Below, piece by piece: positions 1 to 12,059 of a stretch of 64,000 nucleotides of DNA. Numbering within the stretch: position 1 is the first letter of the stretch; each line of letters opens with the position of its first letter. Where the stretch lies: positions 23,730,163 through 23,794,162 of the forward strand of contig CM055830.1 of assembly GCA_029582265.1 (NCBI GenBank), read 5' to 3'. This DNA comes from Zoroaster sp. YZ-2022. Taxonomy: Eukaryota > Echinodermata > Asteroidea > Forcipulatida > Zoroasteridae. The translations under genes and the position numbers were made by a program. The notes beneath the pieces are model-generated. The model saw nothing but the letters and a program-made list of their open reading frames with translations. It was not told the origin of the DNA and did no database searches.

Positions 1-640
1 AACACACTTTTCTTGAAAATGAACGTTGCAATATGTTATTTCAACCACGTCCGCAATACTCAATCGACTGGGCGGGGCATATAAACAGTCCGGCCGGTGG
101 AACGGTAATGTCGCCCTCAATCGGCAGAAACAGATTTACTCAGAAATTGTATTTTTATGAAAATAAGAGTGTGAAACAACTCGATCGATCGTACTCAACC
201 AACATAGTCATAAAGGGTATGTATCTTGAATTTAATTGTTAAGAGGATTTCCTGTATTTATCTTCGTGTTTTATACAAGAAAAGCCATTTTTAAGCGTTG
301 GGTTGTCTGGTAGTGGTAACGTTAAACTTAATGTAGTTGCATTGTGCCCGTTTAGTGTTTTAACTTAATATTATAATAACGTTAACGTTAGTTATAAATG
401 TGAACATACACTGTACTTTGGACAGTAAACAACTCCCCTATTTTCTAACAAAATATGAACAGATGTCACTAAAATGTATTTAGAAATAGAATGTAAATAA
501 AGATAGGAAAATTCAGTTTAGTTTATGGAAATTTTTCATTTGAAATTTTATGCCATATTTTGTAATTTATGTTTTCTCCAAAATCTTCAGTTTGTGCACA
601 AATTAACGTCAAGTAGTGATTGTTTACTGCACTTTCCTTA
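1..640. repeat. Copy A of a dispersed duplicated segment
   Basis: The part from about 205 to 640 (TCATAAAGGGTATGTATCTT onward, through the GGACAGTAAACAACTCC and AAAATCTTCAGTTTGTGCAC words) recurs with small indels at about 5430-5790. The first 200 bases show no support for coding. I see no gene. The two copies flank the first block of 147-bp arrays, so this looks like part of a local segmental duplication or the shared flank of a larger repeat. Confidence 0.6.
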
Positions 641-950
641 ATTTTTACCCTTCTTAGATACAAATCAACTTACATAGACAATTATTCACAGGAAAAATGC
701 ACAATATTCATGACACAATACTTCATGTACTTGTATAAGTTGTTAATGTTAGTCCTGCTTCCTGGGAGGCCTCTCTCAGACATCTCACATGAAACTATGA
801 GACTCAGCAATTTCCTTAAATACCTTTCTCTTCTGATGCGAGTTTCATGCAAGAACATTTCTTAAATTTATTACACATTGTCAAGAATAATTGTGTGCAA
901 TTTTGACAACAACCAATGCCCTTTTCAATTTTAATGGTCCAAAATTATAC

Positions 951-1175
951 ACTATTTTCCCCATTCATATAAATTAGAACTTCTCTGAATTTTCAAATAC
1001 TTTATTCTTGGTCCATGTACTTGTAAAACCTTCCTACTATTTTGTACAGCATGTTCACTGTGATGTATTATTTTCCTCATTCACATAAATTAGAACTCTG
1101 AAATTTCAAATACTTTATTTTTGGTCCATGTACTTATAAAACTTTCCTATTATTTTTTACAGCATGTTGACTCTT
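951..1175. repeat. Two-copy tandem duplication, ~117-bp unit
   Basis: The unit from TTTTCCCCATTCATATAAAT to TACAGCATGTTCACT is followed directly by a diverged second copy starting TTTTCCTCATTCACATAAAT and ending TACAGCATGTTGACT. No coding potential is seen. From about 1180 to 3200 I see no gene; there is a short poly-C run near 2468-2480. Confidence 0.7.
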
Positions 1176-3242
1176 ATGTATCGTGGCTCAGACTAAGTTC
1201 CAGCCTACAGCACCCCGACATGGCGTTGACACCACATCCAAATGCAGTATCGTAACTGTTCAAGTCATCATCAATCGTCAGTTTGTAGGCTACACGATGG
1301 TATGGTTTAACGTCTTACGTTAACAGATCGATCATTTGAGAATCCGTGCACAATTAATGGAAGTGGTCTTCATTACTTGGTTTCGTTTGAAGGTATGTAA
1401 ACTTTCACATTTTTTATAGATGTATGTTCGTTTTAGTATAATTTTATAGATATTGATTACATAAAACCATGGTTAACGTTAAAAACCTTAGTGTGGCAAT
1501 AGTATCACATGTGCCGCACCTGGAGTGAAACAGGTCAACTCGTATGCGTGCTCGTACTTTTACCAATTCACACTTATTTTGGTCAACTCAACCCGGAAAA
1601 AAATGTATTACTGAATATTTACTGGCATGCGTAAGGATTGACATCCGGTGGAGTACGTTGTAAAAAGTACAAGTTAATTTAGCTACACTATAGTGTCTGT
1701 AGTTCCTCAATAATAGTAGTACTTATGTCCTGTGTGGTGATGGCTGCATTGCAGTTTACTTTATACTAGCACTTAATTGTCTCACTAAAGTAGACCAGAA
1801 ACAAATATCAGCACCTTTATTGAGATAATGAAACGGTCACATCATGAAGGAAGGAAGACGTCACATGTAGTTCTATTCCATTGTAAAACCTAACTTAAAG
1901 GCATTGTTCTGAAGGGATCATTTTTCTGAAGTTACATCAATCCATCAATCCATCATCCTGATAATAACATATAAGGGCATTCTAAGTTATGTGTGTTTTG
2001 TTAGCATGACCCATTATTCTTCGTCCCTGTTTGAAACATTTAATATTGTTTTTACGATTCGTTTATATTTCAGATCAACGATATCCATTTGTGCTACTGC
2101 TACAAGGTATGTTAGAGTCTGTGTAACTTTGTGATCCAATGGCCAGCATTTGAAGTTTATCCATTCATCAAAGGAGTTGATGTACTATTATTCAAATTAT
2201 TTTATATGGACTTATCCTATCTGTGGCAGTCTTGACCCTCAAGGGAATTGTTTTTTCAGGACCTCAAGACACATCTAGGTCTTTCTAGGAATTTCTTTAA
2301 CATGTTAGAACAAAAATAGTACTGAGGAATTCTTATTATTTTTTTGACTGGACCTAAACATCCTCACAAATGTAATTATTAAGCAATATCTGTTGGTGAT
2401 CTAGTAAAATGTACATTGCCGACAGTGAATCACTGGCAGTTGGGCCATATAAACATAGTAAACATACCCCCCCCCCCCCCAATCTTCATTGCATGGGTGT
2501 GTCAGCCTTGGAATACCTTTTGCCAGATCACCCAATTAAAGTTCCTATTTATTTGTATGCTCGCATTGGGATAGTACTGACCATCAATCCCATAAACACA
2601 ATTGGTTAAACTGACAGTATCGCCACGATCAGAGCAGACTTCTACAAACGGGCCATGGAATTGGTGTCCTATAGTTTAAAAACAACATAGTGACTACAAA
2701 TTACTGGCTCATTTATGCAGCAACAACGCGAATATGACCTCATCATGTGAGTATTATTTTCAGTCACTGAGTTAAACAAGAACTTGAACTCTGATTCCAT
2801 GCCCTGTTGATCGTGAAGATATTGCCACCTTTAAACAATAACTTTAACATTACTATTTATGAAAATGTATTTTCAACAGTTAATGACACATAAATACATA
2901 TACATGTAACGATCAGAAGATCATATTTCAGTATTGTTTGTTTCTTTTTTATTTTACAGTTATCCTTCAAATTACATTGTGCTGTCTCTTCCCTATAAGT
3001 ATTGTTTTAAAAAACTGAACCAAACATTTAAATATTATAACACTTGATCGAATTTGTCATTGTATTGTACAAGAACTGCACACACCTCACCTCGGGGCCA
3101 AAAATGTGTAATGATAAAGCTGTGATGATACAGTATTTAATTCCACCACAACCTACAATTAAGCGTAACAGCTCTGTATTCGTCCAAAGGACAAACACCT
3201 AATGTCGTACAGATCGTTAATTGTCAAAAATATTTACACAAA

Positions 3243-5165
3243 GGTATTTGACCTTACTTCCTGTCCAAACCAGAAGTCAAAGTTTAATATTAAAATAATT
3301 TCTAAATTCAGTATTGTATTCAAATAAACTTCTCGCGAGAACTTCAACAGACATTAACATTTGACTTCTCCAACACTTCGAATTGATGACGTAACCATTT
3401 TAACTTCAACCGAACACCTTGTTTTTGTTGTGACAAAACTTATATCTAGTTTTTTTTTTTTTCTTCTCTTTCTTTCCGGATCGATTGTCTACAAAAAACA
3501 CATACTTGCAAACTTCATATGAACTTGAAACTTGGCACATACTAGAACATAACACGTAGATGAAACATAATTTGTGACGTCATTATTAGGTCATCAGATA
3601 TCGAATTTCGATCAATCATACTTTATTAGTTAAAACGTTTTGATTACGTTGCAAATGAAAGACTACACGGCTTTTTCAACGCTAAAAAGTGCGCCCTCTG
3701 TTGGTGAATGTAAATCAGCTCTGGTCGTGCTCATTATGTATGCACGTAATTTGGTGAATGTAAATCAGCTCTGGTCGTGCTAATTATGTATGCACGTAAA
3801 ATCATATCTCAACAACCACAACAGGTAAATTGACAGTTTTTGAACCATTGTAAAGATTGTTAATTGTCCAAAATTATTTACACAAAGGTGACCCCAATTT
3901 GACCTTACTTCCTGTCCAAACCGGAAGTCAAAGTTTAATTTTTAAAAATCATATCTCCACAACCACAAGAGGGTAAATTGAAATTTTTGTATCATTGTAT
4001 AGATTGTTAATTGTCAAAAATATTTACACAAAGGTGACCCAATTTGACCTTACTTCCTGTCCAAACCGGAAGTCAAAGTTTAATGTTTAAAAATCATATC
4101 TCCACAACCACAAGAGGTAAATTGACATTTTTGTATCATTGTATAGATTGTTAATTGTCAAAAATATTTACACAAAGGTGACCCCCAATTTGACCTTACT
4201 TCCTGTCCAAACCGGAAGTCAACGTTTAATGTTTAAGAAGATCAAATCTCCACAACCACAAGAGGTAAATTGACATTTTTTGTATCATTGTATAGATTGT
4301 TAATTGTCGAAAAATATTTACACAAAGGTGATCCCAATTTGACCTTACTTCCTGTCCAAACCGGAAGTCAAAGTTTAATATTTAAAAAAAATCATATCTC
4401 AACAACTACAAGAGGTAAATTCACAATTTTGTACCATTACACAGATCGTTAATTGTCAAAAATATTTACAAAAGGTGACCCCAATTTGACCTTACTTCCT
4501 GTCCAAACCGGAAGTCAAAGTTTAATATTTTCAAAAATCATATCTCAACAACCACAAAGAGGTAAATTCACAAATTTGGTACCATTATACAGATCGTTAA
4601 TTGTCAAAAATATTTATACCCCAATTTGACCTTACTTCCTGTCCAAACCGGAAGTGAAAGTTTAATATTTAAAAAATCATATCTCAACAACCACAGGAGG
4701 TAAATTGACATTTTGTACCATTGTACATATTGTTAATTGTCAAAAGTATTTACACAAAGGTGACCCTATTTGACCTTACTTCCTGTCCAAACCGGAAGTC
4801 AAAGTTTAATATTAAAATAATTTCTAAATTCAGTATTGTATTGTATTCAAATAAACTTCTCGCGAGAACTTCAACAGACGTTAACATTTGACTTCTCCAA
4901 CACTTCGAATTTATGACGTAACCATTTTAACTTCAACCGAACACCTTGTTTTTGTTATGACAAAAACTTATATCTAGTTTGGTTTTTTTTTTCTTTTTCT
5001 TCTCCTTCTTCTTCTTCTTTTCCGGATCGATTGTCTACAAAAAAACACATACTTGCAAACTTCATATGAACTTGAAACTTGGCATATACTTAGAACATAA
5101 CACGTAGATGAAACATAATTTGTTACGTCATTATTAGGTCATCAGATATCGAATTTCGATAAATC
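3243..5165. repeat. 147-bp tandem array block 1 with its flanking unit
   Basis: About seven copies of a ~147-bp unit lie at 3820-4800. Each copy contains ATCATATCTC(A/C)ACAACCAC, a stretch around TGTTAATTGTC, and ACTTCC followed 9 bases later by CGGAAGTCAAAGTTTAAT. A non-tandem flank precedes the array (3280-3810: CTTCTCGCGAGAACTTC, polypyrimidine run, TCCGGATCGATTGTCTAC, then a 50-bp direct repeat at 3691-3800) and a second copy of that flank follows it (4805-5165). Short ORFs in the array are translation artefacts of the repeat. This could be satellite DNA or the internal array of a non-autonomous transposon. Confidence 0.9.
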
Positions 5166-5199
5166 AAAAGATATTAGCTAAAACGTTTCACTTACGTTG

Positions 5200-5800
5200 C
5201 ATGAATCAAGCAGCTACATGTATACGCGGCGCTGCACGATCTTTGGTTACAATGGAGCTCCATGTACAATCGACGCTGTTAGTGTTAGGTCTTGGAATTC
5301 GTGAAAATGGATTGCCAACGATCTTTGGTTACAATGGAGCTCCATGTACAATCGAATCAACGCGCACTGTTTGTTACAGTGTGTTACTGTATTTCGTGTA
5401 CAAATGGATCGCCAACACAGATACAGTCATAAAGGGTAGGTATCTTGAATTTAATTTTAAAGAGGATTTCCTGTATTTATCTTCGTGTTTTTATAGAAGA
5501 AAGGCCATTTCTTTAGAGGGACTACAGAGTTCGTCGTTGCATTGTACCTGTTTAACTTAACGTTACTCGTTAGTTAGGCCTACGTAGGGGCTACGTGAAC
5601 ATACTTTTGGACAGTAAACAACTCCAGTTTTCTAACAAAATATGAACAGATGTCACCAAATGTATTTAGAATATAAATAAGGATAGGAAAATTCAGTTGT
5701 TAAGGTTATGGCAATTTTTCAGAAGAAATTTTATGCCATATTTTGTAATTTTGTGGCTCCAAAATCTTCAGTTTGTGCACAAATTAACATTAACTAGTGA
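5200..5800. repeat. Copy B of the duplicated segment, with 37-bp direct repeat
   Basis: Bases ~5430-5790 match 205-640 with indels. Just upstream, a ~37-bp string beginning ACGATCTTTGGTTACAATGG occurs twice (about 5238 and 5318), giving a 119-codon ORF at 5201-5560. I see no recognisable domain in that ORF and treat it as non-coding. The segment separates two 147-bp arrays. Confidence 0.6.
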
Positions 5801-7700
5801 TTTACTGCATTCACAATTTTTGTACCATTGTACAGATCGCTAATTGTCAAAAGATATTTACAAAAGATGACCCCAATTTGGCCTTACTTCCTATCCAAAA
5901 CCGAAGTCAAAGTTTAATATTTAAAAAAACCATCTCAACAACCACAAGAGGTAAATTCACAATTTTTGTACCATTGTACAGACCGATTTGACCTTACTTC
6001 CTGTCCAAACCGGAAGTCAAAGTTTAATATAAAAAAAAATCATATCTCAACAACCACAACAGGTAAATGGACATTTTTTGCACTATTGTATAAATTGTTA
6101 ATTGTCGAAAAATATTTACAAAAACATGACCCCAATTTGACCTTACTTCCTGTCCAAACCGGAAGTCAAAGTTTAACATTAAAAAAAAATCATATCTCAA
6201 CAACCACAAGAGGTAAATTCACAATTTTTGTACCATTGTACAGATCGTTAATTGTCAAAAAATATTTACAAAAAGGTGACCCCAATTTGACCTTACTTCC
6301 TGTCCAAACCGGAAGTCAAAGTTTAATATTTACAAAAAATAATATCTCATGAACCACAAGAGGTAAATTCAAAATTTTTGTACCATTATACAGATTGTTA
6401 ATTGTCGAAAAATATTTACACAAAGGTGACCCCAATTTGACCTTACTTCCTGTCCAAACCGGAAGTCAAAGTTTAACATTTAAAAAAATCATATCTCAAC
6501 AACCACAAGAGCTAAATTCACAATTGTTGTACCATTATACAGATCGTTAATTGTCGAAAAATATTTACAAAAAGGTGAGCCTAATTTGACCTTACTTCCT
6601 GTCCAAACCGGAAGTCAAAGTTTAACATTTAAAAAAATCATATCTCAACAACCACAAGAGCTAAATTCACAATTGTTGTACCATTATACAGATCGTTAAT
6701 TGTCAAAAAATATTTTCAAAAAGGTGACCCCAATTTGACCTTTACTTCCTGTCCAAACCGGAAGTCAAAGTTAAATATTAAAAAAAATCATATCTCAACA
6801 ACCACAAGAGAGAAATTCACAATTCTTTCACTATTGTACAGATCGTAAATTGTCAAATAATATTTAGAAAAAGGTGACCCCAATTTGACCTTACTTCCTG
6901 TCCAAACCGGAAGTCAAAGTTTAATATTTAAAAAAATCATATCTCAACAACAACAAGAGGTAAATTAACATTTTTTGCACCATTGTACAGATTGTTAATT
7001 GTCAAAAATATTTACAAAACATGACCCCAATTTGACCTTTACTTCCTGTCCAAACCGGAAGTCAAAGTTTAATATTTAAAAAAATCGTATCTCAACAACC
7101 ACAAGAGGTAAATTAAAAATTGTTGTACCATTGTACAGATCGTTAATTGTCAAAAAATATTTATACCCCAATTTGAGCTTACTTCCTGTCCAAACCGGAA
7201 GTGAAAGTTTAATATTTTAAAAATCATATCTCAACAACCACAGGAGGTAAATTGACATTTTGTACCATTGTACAGATTGTTAATTGCCAAAAGTATTTAC
7301 ACAAGGTGACTAATTTGACCTTACTTCCTGTCCAAACCAGAAGTCAAAGTTTAATATTAAAATAATTTCTAAATTCAGTATTGTATTGTATTCAAATAAA
7401 CTTCTCGCATGAGAACTTCAACAGGCGTTAACATTTGACTTCTCCAACACTTGAATTGATGACGTAACCATTTTAACTTCAACCGAACACCTGTTTTTGT
7501 TGTGACAAAACTTATATCTAGTTTTTCTTTTTCTTCTCCTTCTTTTCCGGATCGATTGTCTACAAAAAAACACATACTTGCAAACTTCATATGAACTTGA
7601 AACTTGGCACATACTTAGAACATAACACGTAGATGAAACATAATTTGTGACGTCATTATTAGGTCATCAGATATCGAATTTCGATCAATCATACTTTATT
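5797..7700. repeat. 147-bp tandem array block 2 (about 11 copies) plus flank
   Basis: The same unit as block 1 is repeated about eleven times from 5800 to 7340. The same flank follows at 7350-7700 (CTTCTCGC(AT)GAGAACTTC, polypyrimidine run, TCCGGATCGATTGTCTAC, GTCATCAGATATCGAATTTC). Some copies are shortened or carry 1-4 base indels. ORFs on both strands are shadows of the repeat. Confidence 0.9.
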
Positions 7701-8925
7701 AGTTAAAACGTTTTGATTACGTTGCAAATGAAAGACTACACGGCTTTTCAACGCTAAAAAGTGCGCCCTCTGTTGGTGAATGTAAATCAGCTCTGGTCGT
7801 GCTCATTATGTATGCACGTAATTTGGTGAATGTAAATCAGCTCTGGTCGTGCTAATTATGTATGCACGTAAAATCATATCTCAACAACCACAACAGGTAA
7901 ATTGACAGTTTTGCACCATTATTGTACAGATTGTTAATTGTCAAAATTATTTACACAAAGGTGACCCAATTTGACCTTACTTCCTGTCCAAACCGGAAGT
8001 CAAAGTTTAATGTTTAAAAATCATATCTCCACAACCACAAGAGGTAAATTGACATTTTTTGTATCATTGTATAGATTGTTAATTGTCAAAAAATATTTAC
8101 ACAAAGGTGACCCCAATTTGACCTTACTTCCTGTCCAAACCGGAAGTCAAAGTTTAATGTTTAACAAAATCATATCTCCACAACCACAAGAGGTAAATTG
8201 ACATTTTTTGTATCATTGTATAGATTGTTAATTGTCGAAAAATATTTACACAAAGGTGATCCCAATTTGACCTTACTTCCTGTCCAAACCGGAAGTCAAA
8301 GTTTAATATTTAAAAAAATCATATCTCAACAACTACAAGAGGTAAATTGACATTTTTTGTATCATTGCACAGATCGTTAATTGTCAATAAATATTTACAA
8401 AAAGGTGACCCCAATTTGACCTTACTTCCTGTCCAAACCGGAAGTCAAAGTTTAATATTAAAAAAAAGTCATATCTCAACAACCACAAGAGGTAAATTGA
8501 CATTTTTTGCACCATTGTATAGATTTTTAATTGCCGAAAAATATTTACACAAAGGTGACCCCAATTTGACCTTACTTCCTGTCCAAACTGGAAGTCAAAG
8601 TTTAATATTTAAAAAAATCATATCTCAATAACCACAAGACGTAAATTCACGGTTTTCACCATTGTACAGATCGTTAACTGTAAAAAGATATTTACAAAAA
8701 GGTGACCCCAATTTGACCTTTACTTCCTGTCCAAACCGGAAGTCAAAGTTTAATATTAAAATAATTTGTATTGTATTGTATTCAAATAAACTTCTCTCGC
8801 GAGAACTTCAACAGACGTTAACATTTGACTTCTCCAACACTTCGAATTGATGACGTAACCATTTTAACTTCAACCGAACACCTTGTTTTTGTTGTGACAA
8901 AAACTTATATCTAGTTTATTTATTT
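7700..8925. repeat. 147-bp tandem array block 3 (about 6 copies)
   Basis: Bases 7700-7885 are nearly identical to 3620-3810, including the 50-bp direct repeat GGTGAATGTAAATCAGCTCT. Six 147-bp units follow to about 8760, then the start of the common flank again, ending in CTTATATCTAG before a T-rich run at 8918-8960. The offset of about 4.07 kb from block 1 implies a duplicated higher-order unit. Confidence 0.88.
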
Positions 8926-9157
8926 ATTTTTATTTATTTGTTTTTATTTTTATTTTTTTAAGCTATTTCAAATTTGTTTGAAATATCATACACAGTATGG
9001 TCCATTGAGGAGTTATTTCAAATTGTGAGCACTACTTTAACTTTACTGACAACATTCTTGCGGATAACATTATGCTGGTTGTCATGTTCTGCGATGTACT
9101 TTTAGTAGTCAGAAATTCATTGCATGTTTTGTTTCTCTTATGCACACCAAGGTAAAG

Positions 9158-9560
9158 TACGGAGCCCCGAAAGGGACATATGATGAAAATAAATTTATGT
9201 GCGAAGAAATAATCTGAGTTCTTTATTTCGTGTGCTCGAAATCATTTCGTGCTCACGAAATCATTTCGATACACTCGAAATAAGTTATTTCGTGCGCTCG
9301 AAATCATTCCGTGCGCTCGAAATACTTTAGTTCGCGCGCACGAAATAAAGTATTTCGAGCGCACGAAATGATTTCGATTGCACGAAATAATTTATTTCGT
9401 GAGTGCACGAAATGATTTCGAGCGCACGAAATAACTTATTTCGAGTGCACGAAATGATTTCGTGAGCACGAAATGATTTCGAGCGCACGAAATAAAGAAC
9501 TCAAATTATTTCTTCGCACATACATTTATTTTCATCATATGTCCCTTTAGGGGCTCCGTA
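9158..9560. mobile_element. Palindromic foldback element / MITE
   Basis: The left end TACGGAGCCCCGAAAGGGAC and the right end (reverse complement of the same words, ...CCCTTTAGGGGCTCCGTA) are inverted. The inner arms TGCGAAGAAATAAT are also inverted. The middle is a run of degenerate CGAAATGATTTCG/CGAGTGCACGAAAT units, themselves palindromic. GTAAAG occurs on both sides (9152-9157 and 9561-9566), consistent with a 6-bp target-site duplication. It has no ORF, so it would be non-autonomous. A much longer relative lies at 62590-63765. Confidence 0.8.
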
Positions 9561-9569
9561 GTAAAGTAC

Positions 9570-10615
9570 GCATACAACAAAAGAAACCAAATAATAATTA
9601 TACGTCCTTCAGTCATTCATAGAATCAATTAGATGTTTACTGCTTTGCTTATCCGCTCCACCCATTGACAGGTTGTTCCACACAGGTGCGCATTTTGAAC
9701 TGAAATTCGTGGACTATTTTTTGTCATTACTTGCATGTGGCATTATAGACTTAAGTTGGTTTATTGAATGTCATAATTGATTGGGTGTATAACTTACACC
9801 ACCATGAAATGGTAATGATTATTAAGAATATAATAATATGGTCATAGGAACTTTTTGTTTGTGTCGAGTGTTTATATATACAGCGAATGGTCGGTGCAAA
9901 TATCAATATAGTGTTACAAAATCAAAACAAGGCAACCAAATCCGACAGTTAGTTTTAAGAACCTAGACAATAATTTCTTACCACATTTATGTTTGTTTTA
10001 GCACAGACAAGACGATTCATCAGTCAACCCAATTAATATTTTTTATTTTTTTATTTTTTTTTACATTCTTCAAAATTTGTTGTCTGGGAATTATTTATCA
10101 AAAAAAGATGTTTGCAGTCTTACTTATTTCATTTCCCTCTTTTAACAGGTTGTTCCCAAATCGCGCATTTTTAAAAGAAATTCATTAACTAAAGTGCCAT
10201 ATTTCTTGCTATTGACATTACAGAAATGCGTTATTGAATGTCACAATCTGTTGGATGGATATCATTGTTTACATGAGCATAAAAATGATAATGAATTTTA
10301 TTATTATTTCCCTATACAGTAGTTCAAAAAAAATTTTTTTTACTACAGCCTCGGTCAGGCGCCTGCGAGAATGTTCCCCCAATGGCTAGAAGGAGTGTGC
10401 CCCAGCTGAAAACTCAAACATTTAAGAACATCAAATTGAAGGTTTTTTATCTTGTACTGTTGAACAAAAGTCCCTTCAACACAATCATGTGCTTAAAAGA
10501 ACCTGACTAGCCACAGGCGTAAATCCCAGGGGGATGGGTATATTTTAACCCCACTTATTGGACGACCGGGGACGGTCCACAGGATCACCCCCTGAATTTT
10601 CCATGCGTTGAAAAT

Positions 10616-10651
<36 letters not shown>

Positions 10652-11450
10652 AGAAGTTTTGTCTCATATGCGAGCGCCCTCTATAGTCGAGATCTCTGCT
10701 GCAATTATTAAACAATAGCGGATTTTTTTAGAAACCTCGTAAAAAAAACTAGTAAACATTTTCTGCAGGACCACCGCCAATATTTAAAAGAGTAAACATT
10801 ACTTTTTCATTTGATACAACTTTTTATACGGTATTTGAAACTTTACCCACCGTACTTGAACCAAATTAGGTCGTCAAAATTAACCGCACATAGAAAATGC
10901 ACTGGTAAACCCCTCACGTTTGGAAATCTATATTTAGCCCATTCGTTGACATCGTCCCAAGAACAGTCACAGAAACAAAATTTAGTTATAGTAGAATCAT
11001 TCCCATTGGTTAGATTGTCTGATTTCAGAAAATTACCCATAGCACCCATTCAATCCAAAATGCTGTCAAATCTCTAATCGGGAAAACAGGTCTTGAATAA
11101 TGATGATCTAGTGCGGACGAAACCATTATTTGGAGTAGGGTATACATAGTTTTATAAAAAACAAACACTCGTTAGAACATAAAGCCGGAGGATTATATAC
11201 ATTGTTACAAACTGAATTTGTGGTTATATTTAACTCAAGTGTAATTCTACATTAAAAGTTTTGATTGAAACTCAAAATAATTGGGGTACATGTATCCACC
11301 ACATGCACAAACTCACCCACCACACACGTACACGCAGCAGCAATAATACAGGCAACATGCGCAGAAGCCACACGGACGTACGTCGCGCAATGTAATTTAC
11401 ATATTATAGCGCCCTCGCGCAGACAGCACAAACGGAAAAATGAAACAACT
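9570..11450. other. No gene seen; (TA)n at 10618-10650
   Basis: This AT-rich intergenic stretch has low-complexity T/A runs (10040-10065), a (TA)n microsatellite at about 10618-10650 and a segment near 10510-10610 with a C/G-rich turn (CAGGCGTAAATCCCAGGGGG ... CACCCCCTGAATTTT) that resembles a small decayed transposon. The 80-90 codon ORFs at 10811-11077 on both strands have no recognisable features. Confidence 0.5.
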
Positions 11451-11455
11451 TCTCC

Positions 11456-11457
<2 letters not shown>

Positions 11458-11488
<31 letters not shown>
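11458..11488. repeat. (TA)n microsatellite
   Basis: A simple TATATA run lies immediately left of the long palindrome at 11494-11617. A second, interrupted TATA/TTTATA run lies on its right. Confidence 0.9.
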
Positions 11489-11493
11489 CTTAG

Positions 11494-11617
11494 AAAACTA
11501 GTGGAACGCTGGTGGTTGTAACTCCGAGTTTCACGCGTTATGCGATCATCAGAGTTGTCTGATGATCGCGCATAACGCGTGAAACTCGGAGTTAACCAAA
11601 GCGTTCCACTAGTTTTA
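11494..11617. repeat. Long inverted repeat (hairpin), ~58-bp arms
   Basis: The left arm begins AAACTAGTGGAACGCT and the right arm ends AGCGTTCCACTAGTTTT. Inside, CTCCGAGTTTCACGCGTTAT pairs with ATAACGCGTGAAACTCGGAG and GCGATCATCAGA pairs with TCTGATGATCGC, around a short centre near 11555. A few unpaired bases sit in the left arm. It is bordered by (TA)n on both sides. It could be a foldback MITE or a cruciform-prone site. Confidence 0.85.
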
Positions 11618-11683
11618 CTACAAGTATATTACGCTCTGTCTATGTGGCATTGAGCACTCTACTTCAAGATAGACCGCTACATT

Positions 11684-11772
11684 TATATATATATATATAT
11701 ATATTTATATATTTATATATTTATATATTTATATATGTATATATTTATATATTTATATATATATATATTTCA
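11684..11772. repeat. Interrupted TA/TTTATA microsatellite
   Basis: TATATATTTATATATTTATA units run for about 90 bp. The ORF crossing it (YIYIYIF repeats) is an artefact. Confidence 0.9.
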
Positions 11773-11980
11773 GGTCAGTTTCTCCATATAAATCTACTTT
11801 GTGTACAACCACATAAAAGGCTTGTGTCCCGTTGTGTGATCCCCGCTACTACCGTTACCCGGGTTGTTTGCATCTGACCGGGGCTTGATCCCTGGCTACT
11901 CGGCAGATATGGTTTGGCCTCTGACCTGGCCCCATAGAGCAATAGATAATTGGCATAAGTGGACCGCCCACCAACATAGG

Positions 11981-12059
11981 GGCTGGTTAGCCCAGTTGGT
12001 AGAGCGCTCGTACGGTAATCGAGAGGTCGCGGGTTCGAGTCCGGCATCAGCCAATTTTT
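11981..12059 (+). tRNA. tRNA-like sequence (possible tRNA-Thr-GGT pseudogene or SINE head)
   Basis: A 73-nt cloverleaf can be drawn. The acceptor stem is GGCTGGT/ATCAGCC (one G-T pair), the D-arm TAGCCCAGTTGGTAGAGC has one mismatch, the anticodon stem is CTCGT/TCGAG with a T-T pair, and the loop ACGGTAA would place GGT at 34-36. The T-arm is GCGGG-TTCGAGT-CCGGC with one G-G mismatch. GGTTCGAGTCC is a good Pol III B box, and TTTTT follows at 12055-12059. Position 33 is C rather than the near-universal U and there are three stem mismatches, so a pseudogene or tRNA-derived SINE promoter is more likely than a working tRNA. Confidence 0.5.

Noticed and set aside
3820..8760. CRISPR-like array
   Set aside because: Units are contiguous tandem repeats without unique spacers, in a eukaryotic context.
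7971..8850. Several 60-130 aa ORFs with LTLLPVQTGSQSL repeats (also at 4270, 5797-6352)
   Set aside because: They are translations of the 147-bp tandem repeat, change frame with each indel and have no independent coding evidence.
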